DNA of 64,000 nucleotides from Cristatella mucedo (Eukaryota > Bryozoa > Phylactolaemata > Cristatellidae), in assembly GCA_009760855.2 (NCBI GenBank), contig WPIO01000151.1:272501-336500 (forward strand), read 5' to 3'. Of the stretch, positions 44,806 to 57,224 are shown in pieces. A program made the position numbers and the translations under genes. Each line of letters opens with the position of its first letter. Position 1 is the stretch's first letter. The notes beneath the pieces were generated by a model that worked only from the letters and a program-made list of their open reading frames with translations, did no database searches and was not told where the DNA came from.

Positions 44806-44873
44806 AATAATAATAATACATTTGTATACTGCCCTCTGAGAACTCAATCTCTGTCTACGCACTATACATTTGC
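44806..44873 (-). mobile_element. Very short LINE 3' end
   Basis: AATAATAATACATTTGTATA, then GCCCTCTGAGAACTCAATCT and a diverged hairpin. Confidence 0.72.
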
Positions 44874-44975
44874 AGGTCTTGCCCCCTGGATGAAAACCCT
44901 AGCTACGCCATGGAGGATGAGCTTGGCAGCTGACTGAGGGTTTCATCTGAAACTGACACAATAGGCCGAATATTA

Positions 44976-45011
44976 TGAGTAGCACGACATATAGTTACGT
45001 CGTGCTACTCA
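44976..45011. repeat. 13-bp hairpin
   Basis: TGAGTAGCACGAC, a 10-base loop, then GTCGTGCTACTCA. A perfect inverted repeat in non-coding sequence. Confidence 0.93.
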
Positions 45012-45099
45012 GGACACACGAACTGGCCGGTATACAACTCGTGAGCCTGACCGAGCCACTGACTATGCCTATGTCTCAACCTAGGCTTAGGGTGCTCTC

Positions 45100-45230
45100 T
45101 CTAGTCTAGGCGATGCAGTTTGTGGTTTGAGTCCTGAAGCAGACATTCTTCATTAGTTTTTGCAAGCCACTTCAATAGCCACTAAGGGTCTTCAGCCAAA
45201 ATATAAATGAGGCTGTCCGATCTGCTACCC
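45100..45230 (+). repeat. SINE family II copy
   Basis: B-box-like GGTTTGAGTCC at 45124-45134 and the end ATATAAATGAGGCTGTCCGA at about 45200-45219. It is diverged. Confidence 0.42.
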
Positions 45231-46017
45231 TTTACTATACCTTGAGCGATAGTCGGCCGGTCGGTGAGTCATATCACTTTGAATTGCCTACGTAAGCTTG
45301 TAATGCAGTCTGGTGGAAGTCACCAGCCCTTCCTGCCGATATTGCGATACATATTTTTTCCTCTTCAAAGGTGCGTCTATGCAGCAGACGTCTGCACAGA
45401 TTTTTGTCCGAGTAGCCACAGATTTGGGCTACTACCTAAACATATGTCGTTGCATTTTAGGGAAGAAGCCAAGTCTGCAGACTCTCGTGAAGGAGAATGC
45501 ATCACTACTTTCTAACTTCTAGTTTATCCAGTTTCAAAAACTCTGAGCTCGTTTCTTACACCCCTGCCGCCAAATAAAAGTTGCTGACGTTCGTATGCTC
45601 GATTTATATTGAGGCGTTCAGAGTAAGTTCTTGAATTTGGAATGCATTGTAGCCGAGGCTTAAGCCTTTGCTGCAAAGTCTTCCTATGAACTTTGCCTGT
45701 GCATTCTTCATTTAGTGATGCAAGTGTTCTTAGCTATCGGCCTGCTATTTAATTCAAAATCAGATACTCCTCGGGTCAAACTTGTATTGACCGTTGAATC
45801 GTAGCTCCCGGAGCAAAAACATTCCAGTGGCTTCTACCCTCGAACAAATAGCATTAGTGCAAGTAGCGACTAATCGAGCGAGCTGCCGTTCGCACTTAGA
45901 AATCCGGACATCGAGATCGGCCTTCGCAGCATTTAATAGGTTTTCTCGGCACCTGAAAATCAAAAGGGAGAACGACTGCCTCACACCCAAAGCTTGTCCA
46001 TCGCCAAAACTTTTAGT

Positions 46018-46061
46018 AGCAGCAGCAGAAGCAGCAGCAGTCTAGTTGTTGTAGTAGTAGT

Positions 46062-46092
<31 letters not shown>

Positions 46093-46130
46093 CAGCAGCA
46101 GCAGCAGCAGCACAGCAGTAGCACAGCAGT

Positions 46131-46165
<35 letters not shown>
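46018..46165. repeat. Interrupted (CAG)n/(TAG)n array upstream of the Nav gene
   Basis: About 145 bases of AGC units with TAG and ACAGC interruptions, 600 bases before the Nav start codon. Frames on both strands are open through it, but this follows from the triplet repeat. It probably lies in promoter or 5' UTR sequence. Confidence 0.9.
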
Positions 46166-46169
46166 CTGG

Positions 46170-46761
46170 ACACAGCGAGCGCATGCCGCACAGTTCTCGT
46201 TTTGGCACTACTCTGAGATATGGCTTTATTCCAAAGCGACACGTCACTCCTAAACGGCTTTCGGCGTGACAGCACAGCCCCCCCCCCCCCCCAGCCGCTT
46301 CCTCCTCGGCCTCAAGCTCCTGAGCGAAAGTCAAGCTGCTACGCAAGTGGGCGGTGCTCCTGAGTAGCAGACTAAGTAGGTACACCACAGAAGTGACCCG
46401 GTCCCTCCCCCTGCACGACCAAAACGCCGAACCGCCGATAGGCCAAAGCCGATGCGACCAATCATTGCTTGCTTGTCTAACTGCATGGGCCGCGGCTCTG
46501 AGCGGCTGAGCGTCGGGCGAACGCTTCGGCCGCCTACAAGGGCAGCAGCGGTGGAGTGCAGCAGCAGCAGCAGCCACCTTGAGCAGCGGCCGCTGCTCAA
46601 GCTCGGCACAAGCAGGCGGGCACTCAGCAGACGCTCTGCGAGCCTCTCCGAATGGCTCGCTCGATCGAAGGCGGAGGCGGCCAAGCGACGGATTCGTCAT
46701 TGTAGGTTCCGGAACCTTCGGCTCTGCGACGGCTAGCGTCTGAGTCCCTGCGAGACGCAGC
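46170..46761 (+). promoter_or_regulatory. GC-rich 5' region of the Nav gene
   Basis: GC- and CpG-rich sequence directly before the start codon, with a C run at about 46278-46292. No TATA box is clear. A TGA in frame with the start lies at 46741-46743. Promoter and 5' UTR assignment is inferred from position. Confidence 0.45.
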
Positions 46762-47295
46762 ATGGCAGCCGTCTCGCCAGCCTCGCCTACGGCTGCGAGT
46801 GCACAACAAAAATTAGACGAGATTGCCAATGAAGGCGGCGGCGGCGGTGGTAGCTCGCCGGGTATTCCCTTGTCCAGAGCCGCCTCCTTCAGCTCCACAG
46901 CGCCTCGTTCGCCGGCACACTCGGCCAGCGCCGACGGTCGAGACAAGGCGGCGTCGGCGGCTGCAGCTGAAGCGGAAGCCGCACCGCCGTACGTGCTTCA
47001 GATAAATGCGCCTGTGCGAATGAATTTCGCTGCCTTCACGAAGGACTCCTACGCCAAGCTCGCGCTGCGGGAGAGGGCGCTGAAGGAGCGCCTGGAGCGA
47101 AAGATCAAGAACGAAGAAGGACGGCTCGTTAACGGCGAGATCGTGTTCGACGATGAGGACGACGAGGACTTCCTGAAGACGAACTCCAATCCGAAGCTAG
47201 CCGAAGGACAGCCGCTTCCGGAAAAGTTCGGGAGATTCCCGAAAGACCTCCTCGGAAAACCCATCGAGGAAGTAGACCATTACATCAAATACAAG
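46762..47295 (+). CDS. Voltage-gated sodium channel, exon 1 (N-terminus)
   Basis: Codons 1-178. The start is ATG in a good context (A at -3, G at +4), with an in-frame TGA 21 bases upstream. A low-complexity Gly/Ala/Ser head (residues 1-75) is followed by the conserved Nav N-terminal layout: INAPVRMNFAAFTKDSYAKL, a charged helix (RERALKERLERKIKNEE), an acidic DDEDDEDF and LPEKFGRFPKDLLGKPIEEV, ending DHYIKYK. In known Nav channels this cytoplasmic stretch leads to domain I S1. The exon ends at AAG with donor GTCGGC, weaker than the usual GTAAGT; phase 0. It joins in frame to exon 2. Confidence 0.87.
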
Positions 47296-47999
47296 GTCGG
47301 CCTGCGTAATGGGCGAGCACACTTGAGCTTTGCCAAGGTTTTGCATGGGAACTAGATCTCAGCGAGCTTGCAGCTGTGATGCATGCATGTTTGCATTTTG
47401 ATATATGCATGTGATATTTGCATGTTTTAAAGTTAGTCTTTGGGGTTGATGTCGGACAGTGAATCACTTTGATTTTGAAGGACTATTTTGATTTTCCACA
47501 TCTCTCAAACGACGATCTCAAAATACCTAATAGTCTGGCAATAATTCTTTCACGTGGGACACTGCTGGCGGGCCACTTGGAGGATATCTCTCTACATGTA
47601 AATTATCTAAGCTTCTATATCCTTCTGGGTCAATCTAGACTTGATGCTCCGGACAGCAGCTCCAGACAGATGGCGATAGGAGTTTTGCACCCCAGCGTGA
47701 GTCACGGGGAGCTACAGAGAACCGTGGCTCCTTGAAAACCCGAGCTAGAAATTTGACACTTTGCGTTTCGTAGCAGCCGCGAGATTCGAGCAGACAAGAG
47801 AAGAAGCTCAATAAATATTCGCAAATATTAGCGGAATAGACAGCTGAAAATGACCTGACTACTGGAAGCACTTGCAGCCTACTAGCCACTCATTTAACCC
47901 AAAGGAAATGCAACCTGTTTCCCATTCGTTCATGAATGCCACGCAAATATGACTCCCCACCAAAATGCACTTCCTTCTTGGTTGCGTTGCATAAAAAAT

Positions 48000-48140
48000 G
48001 AATATGTTAGTCATTTTGTACAGCGCCCTAAGAGGAATTAATCTCTATCCCTACGCTTCGCATAGGCCACAGTGCTTGAGCCCACCGTCTCGTTAACAAC
48101 GTGAGCACCTTCACCTTTAAATGCTTCCTGTCCACATCTT
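48000..48140 (-). mobile_element. Diverged SINE (family I)
   Basis: On the minus strand: GGTGAAGGTGCTCACGTTGT, B box GTGGGCTCAAGCAC, GCGAAGCGTAGGGATAGAGA, TTAATTCCTCTTAGGGCGCT. It retains the LINE-like hairpin. Confidence 0.7.
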
Positions 48141-49974
48141 CCATAGACTCTCAAATCTGCTTTAATACACAGCAACTATCCAGAGGTCAGCGAGCATGTT
48201 GGAAAGAAAGGCGCTAGCAGTCATGTATGAATTTAATAATGACCAACAAACGCAATTCCATTTTACCAGAAAGCTTATGAATAAAAATTCCTCTAATTTA
48301 ATACTTGGGCCATCGCAACATGTGATATTGTCAGCTAATGATGTCGTTACTTTTTAGTCATTCTAATGCATGAGAAAGTATGTAAGTGCAGCCATTTAAG
48401 CTAGTTAAGAAGTGGTCGTGTCAAAATGCTTTGTAAGCATGATTCACCGTTTCATGTTGTCCCTAAGTATTTCTGCTACTGATGATCACCCTACACAATT
48501 CCTAGCCCATGCCATTTATCTTGCACAAATTAGAGTAGCCTCTCGAATCATCTAATAATGCTTGCGTAATACCGATGGGTGTAGCTAGCTCTCATTGCCC
48601 TAATCTTGAAATTTCTGGTCATTACTTATAGCTGCTTCTAATCTTCACCTGCATTAGTTTTTATGAAGATATGAAAAAATTAGGAGTGAATATGTATATT
48701 CATTTCTCTGATTATTTTTGGAAATTATGTACATTGCTGTAGGAGATTCGTATGCCTAATACAGTTAGTCCTTGTTTCTTTATCGATTCGCAGACGGAGA
48801 TATCTTACAGTATGACAATATATTGCTTTCTTTTTTATTGATCTAAAATCATTTCTGTATATTTAAAATTTGCATCAAAAAAAATTTTAAACACTGAGAA
48901 CTGTGTTGGATGGCTAAGAGGAGTGCCCGAGGAAACTTCGCCTGCTTTTGATTTGAATAAGCCTGGAACCTTCGATAGCTTGATCTTCTGACCAGCAGAA
49001 AGAAAAAAAAACATTGAAGAGTTTAGAGAAGATGCAATACACGTAGAAAAAATTAAAAACACGTAGAAAACCTTAACTCGGAGCAATAGGCTACTGCTAC
49101 TTTTCCAATCATCAGCTGCTGATTGAGGCAAAAAGGAAGGTCTCGGCCCGACTAACGGGCACTGCAGCACAGCTCATCTTGTTGGAGAAAGCTGCCCGAT
49201 TGAACGAGCTACCCTGAACAACCGCTGCCCGTCTGACACACCGACGCTTCACAGAAACAGGCCATACAATTGAGATGCAGCCTATAGAAAAGGCAAGCTT
49301 TGGAGAGAATTTTGTATACATCCAAAGACAGGTGGCTGGCCTCTTAGCCACTTAGAAAAGCCGAGGCTCAGTGGTCTCGGCCAATGTCTAAGCTGGCAGC
49401 CGGCTGGTTATCGTGGAACGTGACTAAATTTAGCTGGTAAACTTTGACCTGTTTGTGATTTACCACCCTCTGAAATCAAGTTCATACCCAAATATTAGTG
49501 ACTTAGCCGGCGTGACAAGCCTGTAGAACCAAAAAAGTTGCATGCTTAGGCCAGCATGCTAAAGTAAACGTGAAAGTACTCCAAGCCATGGGTTAATAAT
49601 ACCCACGGCTAGTTGAATGCATTCGCACATTCATTTCTTTACTAAAAACATTTTAAAGCGATGAATAAACATGGCGGCCCGGGTGCCCTGACCTGCAGTC
49701 AGAGCAAACAAGGCAGAATGCGCCGAGAAACACGTGAGGGCGGCTCTAGAGCCAGCTAGCAGACCGAGCACATACAGGCGCTCTCAGAGCTTATTAGATA
49801 TTAATTATTGAAAATGACCGGGTAGATCTGCTACCCTCTAGTAGTCTTAGTCTGGGAAAGGCCTACACCGTTACGGAACCCGTGATCGCATCAGAAAAAG
49901 AGAAAGAGGAGAGAGAGAGAGGGCAGAGAGGGCAGAGAGGAGAGAGAGCAGAGGAGAGCAGAGTAGAGCAAAGT

Positions 49975-50130
<156 letters not shown>

Positions 50131-50892
50131 GTAAAGGGAATAATCCATCAATCAATAGGAGAGCCAAACTACAAGTATCACTCATTAACAGGCACTAAAA
50201 TAGCCCGGCTCAGTAGAACGGCTGCTGCTTAGAGGAGCACTGAGGCAATAAATGAACTTTTAGTTGAAAGTAATTCGGCATTAAAAAAGATTGCAAGTCA
50301 CCGTGAATGCTTACAAGTCAACCCAAGTACCGCTTTCTTTTTCATTCAGATGAACTCGGTATAATAGCTGTCTTTTAGTAAATGGACAATTACTTTCAAT
50401 GGGTAAGCACTGTCTGCAGTCGTTTTTTAAGTAATACGTGCAGAAGATTGTGCAACAAGTAAAGCACATTAGCTGTAAAAGATCCCAATGAACCTGATGA
50501 TTAGAAAAAGATCAATCTATGGCCGTCTGACAACGAACTGAAACCCAAACATGTTATGACTCCAGCAGAAATTATCACGAAACCTTTGATTTCCAAATTA
50601 ACCGGTCAGTTTCGACTATGCCAATATCAAAGGGTGTTGTCGTAAAAAGATAACCAATAGCCGGGGATTGAGTTTGAATGTGTTAATTAAGATGCAAGGC
50701 TCTGCAGAGCTAGCTATTTGTTTTCTTAGGCCACTGGGAGATCAGTTAGACTTGTGAATCTACACCACGATAGATCCCGAATTCAATGCATGCTAAAGCA
50801 AACTTGCGTGTCCGGCTTCTTGTGGGCTGCATTTGTGTCGTTTCACCAAGCGCTCGAAAAGCGATTGAATCAGCTTCTCTACTGCTTTACAG

Positions 50893-51116
50893 ACGTTCCT
50901 GGTCATCTCGAAGAGCGCAGGAAGGAACATGATAGGCAGGTACTCGGCTTCCAATTCGCTTTTCTGCTTCGCTCCGTGGAACCCGGTTCGAAAAGCGATC
51001 ATACAGATGACAACCAATCAGTTTTTTGACTACTTCATTCTTCTCGTCATTATCATCGGCTGCATCACCATGGCATTGGACGAGGACGTGTTTACCCCAG
51101 TTTCTCCACCATTTGA
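50893..51116 (+). CDS. Nav exon 2, domain I S1 region
   Basis: Codons 179-252 plus two bases of 253. The acceptor is CTGCTTTACAG and the donor GTAAGC. TFLVISKSAG then RYSASNSLFCFAPWNPVRKA matches the conserved run before S1 (R-x-S-A ... P-x-N-P-x-R). FFDYFILLVIIIGCITMALD is S1. The start was placed at 50893 rather than a later AG at 50938 because TFLVIS is the expected Nav wording and phase 0 fits exon 1. Confidence 0.9.
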
Positions 51117-51599
51117 GTAAGCCATGTCGTTGGTAACTGCACGAGCAGATTTTAGCTTGAGCTTCCAGGCATTCTTTGCTGGCCAGCAGCCTGCAGGGTG
51201 CTAGAGCTTGGACATTGAGGGCTCTACTCCACTAACCAAATACTGCCCGAATAATCCATTCTAACATATTTGTAACCGTAGGTCCACCCAATACAAGTTT
51301 ACTACCCCATCGCATCAATACAGAATGAATGAATACATAAAAAGGTACTTTTGTTAACTCAAAGCTGGTCTTTGGAATCTTCCTTCAATGTGCAATAAAC
51401 ACCTGGTAATAAGCGACTCTGTTTCTTAGAAAGGTTTTGACCGACTCACCTTGATTGAGGCTTTACTAAAGAAGTTAAAAATTCTTCAAATTAAAAGATA
51501 CTGCCTCGGCTGATTTCTTCTTCGTTAAAAACTAGTGAATGAATCAATGGAAACTGAAGAAGGAGTTTCTTGTACCACGCGCTTGGATTTTTTGCGTCA

Positions 51600-52935
51600 A
51601 GCCATTTCTAGTACTTTCAAAGCAGCCTTTCAAAGTTATTGTCTTCATTTCGCACGACAACTAGCTACCGGTGGCGACAGTAGCCTATCACACACCAATT
51701 ACCAAGTGCTCCTTTATCTCGGATTTCTCAAATTTCATTTCGACTATTTGTGCAAGAAATCGATCCTTCCTCGTTATGAATTATTTAAACATTCGTTTAG
51801 AAAACCTATCTGATGCCTTCAGCACAGACTTCATTCATTTTATTATGCATTATCTCTTGTGGCTAATGTGTGAGGCCCAACTCTCATCAAGGGTGACGCA
51901 TTTGACCAAATTTTCTCCTGCAACTGCACTTTGCCTTCACCAATGACTACCAAATCTTGCTTATCTGACCACATGCAGATCTCATTCAGTCTATAAAGTG
52001 CGCCCTCCTCCTCCTCTAAAACCACATGTGAATCGTGTAACCTCAAGACCCTTGGCGTCAATGATGTCCGTGAGATAATATTTGCTTCGCCTCTGCTGGT
52101 CAATCCCTCTCCGACCTGTCATCTTTGGTTGATTACTTCAAAACAAAACGAGCTGATGTGCTCGACGAGTTTGCGCCTCTGACTGAGCGCACTGTGGACC
52201 CTTTCCTAGACGACCTGTGGTTTACCACATAAATAAAACTAGCTAGCTGTACTAAGTGCAAGCTTGGATAAGCATGTACAAGATCAAGACTGACTGTTTA
52301 TCGACAGGCATACCAGGACTATTGTAGATCGTACCAATTGATCATAGCAAAGGCCAGAGCTAGCTTTTATATATAAAAAAATTCGTGATTCACAGCTGCA
52401 AAACTAAAAATCCTGATGTCCACGATCAACTATCTTCTCAACCGCATCAATTTAAGGTCCTTGCCTAATTATATCTGTGATGACCTTGCCGATCGCTTCT
52501 CTAGCTTCTTTGTCCTGAAAATTGACCTGATCAGGAAGTTTATCATTAAGAGGCTACAGCATCTCCACTGGAATTGTCTCGTGTCTCTCCATTAAGCACC
52601 TCAATTTCATTCAGCCTCATTTCAGCACCTCAAAAAGTATCTACATTCAAGGAAGTCACCGGTGACAACGTCCTGAAGTTCGTATCGCAATCAAAAAAGA
52701 CAACTATTCCTTTGGAACCTATTCCTATGGTCTAGCTTCTACGATGCATCGATTTGCTGCTGCTATGCATAACTGATATAATAAGTATTTCATTACCCTC
52801 AGGTCATGTCCCAGCACCTTTAAAAACGTTTGTAGTCAAGCCATAACTCAAGAGAACAACACTAGACCGAGAGAACCTGAGCCACTTCCGCCCTATTTCC
52901 CGTCTTCCTTTCCTACCAAAGACACAGGAACGAAG
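51600..52935 (+). mobile_element. LINE, endonuclease to start of RT, 3' truncated
   Basis: The frame 51671-51946 reads FISTICARNRSFLVMNYLNI, matching the endonuclease-region remnant on the minus strand at 16.9-17.1 kb. 51950-52300 matches the linker region seen at 16.5 and 28.3 kb. 52600-52930 enters RT (LKTFVVKP, then DRENLSHFRPISRLPFLPK). It stops there without the 3' end, which is unusual for a LINE and suggests a later deletion. Confidence 0.7.
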
Positions 52936-54649
52936 ACAGCAATCCTTTTAAATCAGAAAGCGACGGCGGTTGCCGTGAAGGTTTACTTTGCACTATTAAA
53001 CGAGGCTTTTAAATCAATTAAAGTTTTCTCAACCACTTTCCTGATTCAGCTATGCTTCTCACATTCACTTTTGTGTGCGTGTAATAAAGCCTGTTGGCTA
53101 AGGCATGACATCAGAAACCTCAGAGGCATTGTTATGCTAGGTAATAACTTGCAGAGTAACACCCTATTCGGTTTTTCATCAAGAAGAAGTCTCAGGTGGA
53201 TCTACAATACATTTAGATTGTATTAGTACTGATGCTGGCTGACTTTTAATATCAGACCAAAGAATTCTGACGTTTTTAGAGGTCTCTGCTAGTTCTTTTG
53301 GATGTACATATTTCTTTACTGCTTTTGATGCAGTTTACCCGAAAGTCCTTCCCGAACGCATATATTCTTCCAAAAGCAAGGTATGTACAGTTCTTAAGTT
53401 ATTTATATTATCATACCTTACCCAGACTGTTCATAGGAATTACGTCAACTGCCAACGGTCATCCAGTAAGCAGTAAATGTTTGAGACGCCCCGCACACTT
53501 GTTTTTGGTTTCATTCTTTCTTATTTCTGCTATTTATCTTGAAGATTCATGATAAATATAAGGACAAACCACTAATTTTAAGCTCATTACCCCATCCTGA
53601 TTTATATTTTCCCGCCTTTGACCATCTTAAAGTTTATTAACCCCTTTACAGTATTTTTGCTTACACGATAACGTGTACGGACACAAGCCTTCGTAGCAAA
53701 TAATGATAACTACAACTAAGAAGTTTTGGGCAAGCTCTTGAGAAACTTTTATTATTATTACCCTCAGAGCTGCTAAAAACCTACATAATGTAGCCTCAGC
53801 CCTGCATCAACATGTTTTCTTGCAAAGTTACCGTTCGCTAGATCAGCACCAGCAGAAAACCTGTCTAGTTATAAAAAGGTACCGTTAGAAATATTCGGAA
53901 TTTCTTATACAAGGTTATCACAGCCAAGCTAATCCTTGCATTAATAAAATCATTTCTATGCTCATTCATTATTTCTCTATTCATTACTACTTGATCTTGA
54001 TTCCTGTGCAATTGCTCTCTTACAGCTGACGCCAAACTCAGCATGTACGTTTTTCCGCCGTGAAGGTTGCAGCTACTAGCTCGTTATCGCCTTTAAGGTT
54101 CAGTCATTGACTTGCAGGTGATCTTTTTCCTGCTACCGTAGCTCTGCTAATTTCGCTAGGTTCTCTTAGCGGTGCATTCAACCGAACTCCAGTACTGTAG
54201 AGACCACGCCTTATGGTGATAGTCTCACAAAGCATTAGGTCACTGCCAAATGATTCGATAACACCTCCTAACTACTTATTTTAAAAAGAAAATTATGATC
54301 CACCTTGGATAATCTGCAGGATTATGCACAGCTGGAAATCCAACTTGCAAGCAGTCCTCAAACTAGGTTAATACTTCACTATATTTTTACTGTTGCTGAA
54401 TGATTGATTGCCGTCATTAACCAAATTGTATTATTTCAATATTGCATGTAAGAATAGATAGTAAACATATACAACTGTCTTGGGGCTTTTTTCTCGATAT
54501 ATTTAGTATTGCTATTGTATTGTTGAATTGGCCAAGTGAGCCTCATCAGTAAGAGGCTTACAATCTTACAATTCCAAGTTTACCGGGTAATTGCGAATAT
54601 AGAACAGTCTGTCCACAGTCGGGAAAACGTAATCATAGATATATAATGC

Positions 54650-55085
54650 ATCAGTATAGCTCCTTCCGAGAACTAAATCTCTCTTTAGGCACTTTGCAGA
54701 TGCTGCATATAAAGCATTAACAAAGGTTTTGTAGTAATATCCGCAGGCACCAGGCATAGTGTAAGCAGGCACATGCACACGAAAGGCGAATCACCTAGAC
54801 TCACCAAATGTTGTAATAAGCAGGTGCATTTTAAGCTTCTCTTTTAATGTCGTCTTTTTAGGGACGTTTAATTCCCGCCGGTAGTTAACTCCAGGCTTTC
54901 GGAAGATAATAACTGAAGGCAGGGTCTCCAACGGTTTTGTGGTTCGTATCAGGTAGGCCTAAACGACTCAGTCAGAACAGTGGGTTGTACGATCCTTCTC
55001 CCAGTGGGGGAGTAGTTCCGATAGGTAGGCTGGAGTTAGAGGATGAAGGGACCTAAATGTTAGTGAGAGAACATAAGTTTTATTT
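54650..55085 (-). mobile_element. Diverged LINE 3' end
   Basis: ATGCATCAGTATAGCTCCTT, CTAAATCTCTCTTTAGGCAC, then UTR and the start of the coding tail (GGAGTAGTTCCGATAGGTAG). An old minus copy. Confidence 0.72.
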
Positions 55086-55674
55086 TCCTGCAAGGTAAGC
55101 ATCTCTACTAACTAAAGCTAGAAAGTCTGTCACGTCGCAAGATGGTGCACTTGCTTCAAGCAGAAAGATGGCTGAGACTGTTGTCTTCCTTGATGTGTCG
55201 ACTCTGACTAGAGGAAGCAAATCTACAGGCAGTGAGCTGCTCGTAGTTAGAGAAATATGAATGAACTTCATGAAGAACCTCAAGCGAGCGAATAAAATAA
55301 CTAGATAGGCTTACACAAAAGATCTAACAATTTAGTTATGAATGTTTAGCTCGGAATCAGTTTCTTTATAGCATTCACCTAAATAGCCACAATATGAAAT
55401 TAAAAATTTGCTTGGTATATAATGCCAGAACATGCCATAAGTTCTTCTTAGCCAGCGTGTTCATCTAATATATAGTTTCGATGCGTTTAAATTGAACCTG
55501 AGTAAAACGTTTTGGAAATAAGCAAATTCCGGATACATTCTTAAGAAAAGATTTTACGGTCTGCAAGGTGTTTGTAGCAAAATTCCTGACAAATAACCCG
55601 CAAATGACTCTGGATTAATGTTTTGCATGCTAAACCCCGAGCTACGCCTGTACTAAGTACTTGCTCTCTTGCAG

Positions 55675-55803
55675 GTACTCTTCCCTGATCATCTACACAC
55701 TGGAATTTGTATTTAAGGCAATAGCCAGAGGCTTTATACTGAACAAACACGCCTACCTTCGTGATCCATGGAGCTACATCGACTTCGTAGTTATTATAAT
55801 ATC
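55675..55803 (+). CDS. Nav exon 3, domain I S2-S3
   Basis: Completes codon 253 and gives 254-295 plus two bases of 296. The acceptor is GCTCTCTTGCAG and the donor [26 protein letters not shown] is S2 with its charge-pair Glu (263) and Lys (267). [15 protein letters not shown] is S3 with the conserved Asp. These residues form part of the gating charge-transfer path in known Nav channels. Confidence 0.92.
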
Positions 55804-56016
55804 GTAAGATAATTGAAGCTCGTTTGTTGACCCTGCTGAGGCGGCAACGGCACTCGGTGCCGTGCCAGCTTCTCTTGTTTGCACACTGAACATGTTGGCC
55901 CAGTCACGGCCCAGCTGCTGGTAGCTAGTTGATGCAAACGTCGACTTAGAAAAAGTTGCCATGACTCGCTTGACTAGCTACTTTGGTAGGGGACAGCTTC
56001 TCTTTTCCGGCTTCAG

Positions 56017-56132
56017 GTGGTTGGCCACCATACTCCCTCTCGTACAAACGAGTGGCACTAGTGTGGGATTTCTCAAGGTGCTCCGTGCCCTTCGTGTGCT
56101 CAGAGCAATCAAAGGAATCTCGGTAGTACCAG
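56017..56132 (+). CDS. Nav exon 4, domain I S4 voltage sensor
   Basis: Codons 297-334 with split ends. The acceptor is CGGCTTCAG and the donor GTAAGC. FLKVLRALRVLRAIKG carries K316, R319, R322, R325 and K328 at every third position, the hallmark of an S4 sensor, followed by ISVVPG. It is typical of Nav and Cav domain I. Confidence 0.94.
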
Positions 56133-56447
56133 GTAAGCCTGGCTCACTGTCCGAGCTCCTCGCGATCCTCGCCAGTTGGCCATCCTCACCTCATCGCTGC
56201 GATCGAAACCTGCCTGTTGATAGTCGTCTATCGGCGATGTGACCCTCACCTCTCCCATCATTACCAAGCTGCGATCCTCGTCGTGTTCTTGACCGTAGAT
56301 GTTTAGCAGTCCTCGCCTGCGACCCCGATCTGTTGGTTATCTTCACCTGCCTTTTCAGTTGGTCGCTCCCATCAGCTCGTTGCTTAAGGTACTTAACGTA
56401 CGTATATGTCACGGCATATAGCTCGGCCACCACGCTTTATACTTCAG

Positions 56448-56660
56448 GCCTGAGGATGATAATAAACACTGTCATAAACTCGGTCGGACAGCTCGCGGAG
56501 GCATTCGGGCTAGCATTCTTTATCATGATTATATTTACACTCATTGGCATGCAGCTGTACTCTGGGGCACTCAACCAAAAATGTGTCGACATGGGAAACT
56601 TTGGACAAGTAAACGAGTCGCTCGTCGACATTGAGTACTACTTACACATCAACAATGCTT
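56448..56660 (+). CDS. Nav exon 5, domain I S4-S5 linker, S5 and turret
   Basis: Codons 336-405 with split ends. The acceptor is TATACTTCAG and the donor GTAAGT. LRMIINTVINSVGQLAEAFG is the S4-S5 linker, LAFFIMIIFTLIGMQLYSGA is S5, and NQKCVDMGNF begins the extracellular turret. Confidence 0.93.
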
Positions 56661-57147
56661 GTAAGTATGTCGAGTTTTTGGCATATTTTCGCACGTGCTT
56701 GTGGTATTTCTTAGGAAATTCATTTTAAAACCGCAGGTACAAGTCCATGTAAAGATAGTTTGGCGTCAACTCCTGAAATTTTCTAGGAACGGTCTCAGTG
56801 TTTCTTGAAGTTCGTTGAAGTTTGTGCAGTTTTTTAGTGTCTTGTGTAGTGGAAATGATCCAGATTCATCCCTACTAGAGCCTTTTTAAAGTTATTGAGC
56901 TATTCATTTGTCTGACACAAGTGAGACAGAATTTACTGCTTCAATTTCCTGTCAGGATTATCAGGCGGCTCTGACGAGTACATAACTGCTGGAACAGTAG
57001 TAACATGATCTGTACAGATGAAAGCATTAGCAGGTATTCTCGGGCAGCCCCTTAGCGATATCAGTTCGAAACACGATGCATCTTGCATCACAATCGTGCA
57101 TTTACCAAGCTTAGCTCAAATATTTAAGTAGCTCCATTATAATAGCA

Positions 57148-57223
57148 ATAATAACTCTAAATTTGATGTAGCAATTCAGAGAGCTCAATCTCCTCTTAGG
57201 CACTTTAGGTTTGCTGCGAAAAA
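57148..57223 (-). mobile_element. Short LINE 3' end
   Basis: AATTCAGAGAGCTCAATCTC, then TCTTAGGCACTTTAGGTTTG. A truncated minus copy that directly precedes the next LINE's tail. Confidence 0.65.
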
Positions 57224-57224
57224 G

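Larger units (their letters stand above)
51117..55674 (+). other. Nav intron 2
   Basis: It holds a plus-strand LINE (51600-52935) and a minus LINE end (54650-55085). The rest, including 52940-54640, shows no recognised gene. Confidence 0.75.

Noticed and set aside
45981-46946. 321-codon minus-strand frame rich in Ala and Leu
   Set aside because: It runs through the CAG array and lies antisense to Nav exon 1; its length comes from the triplet repeat and GC content, and it shows no domain.
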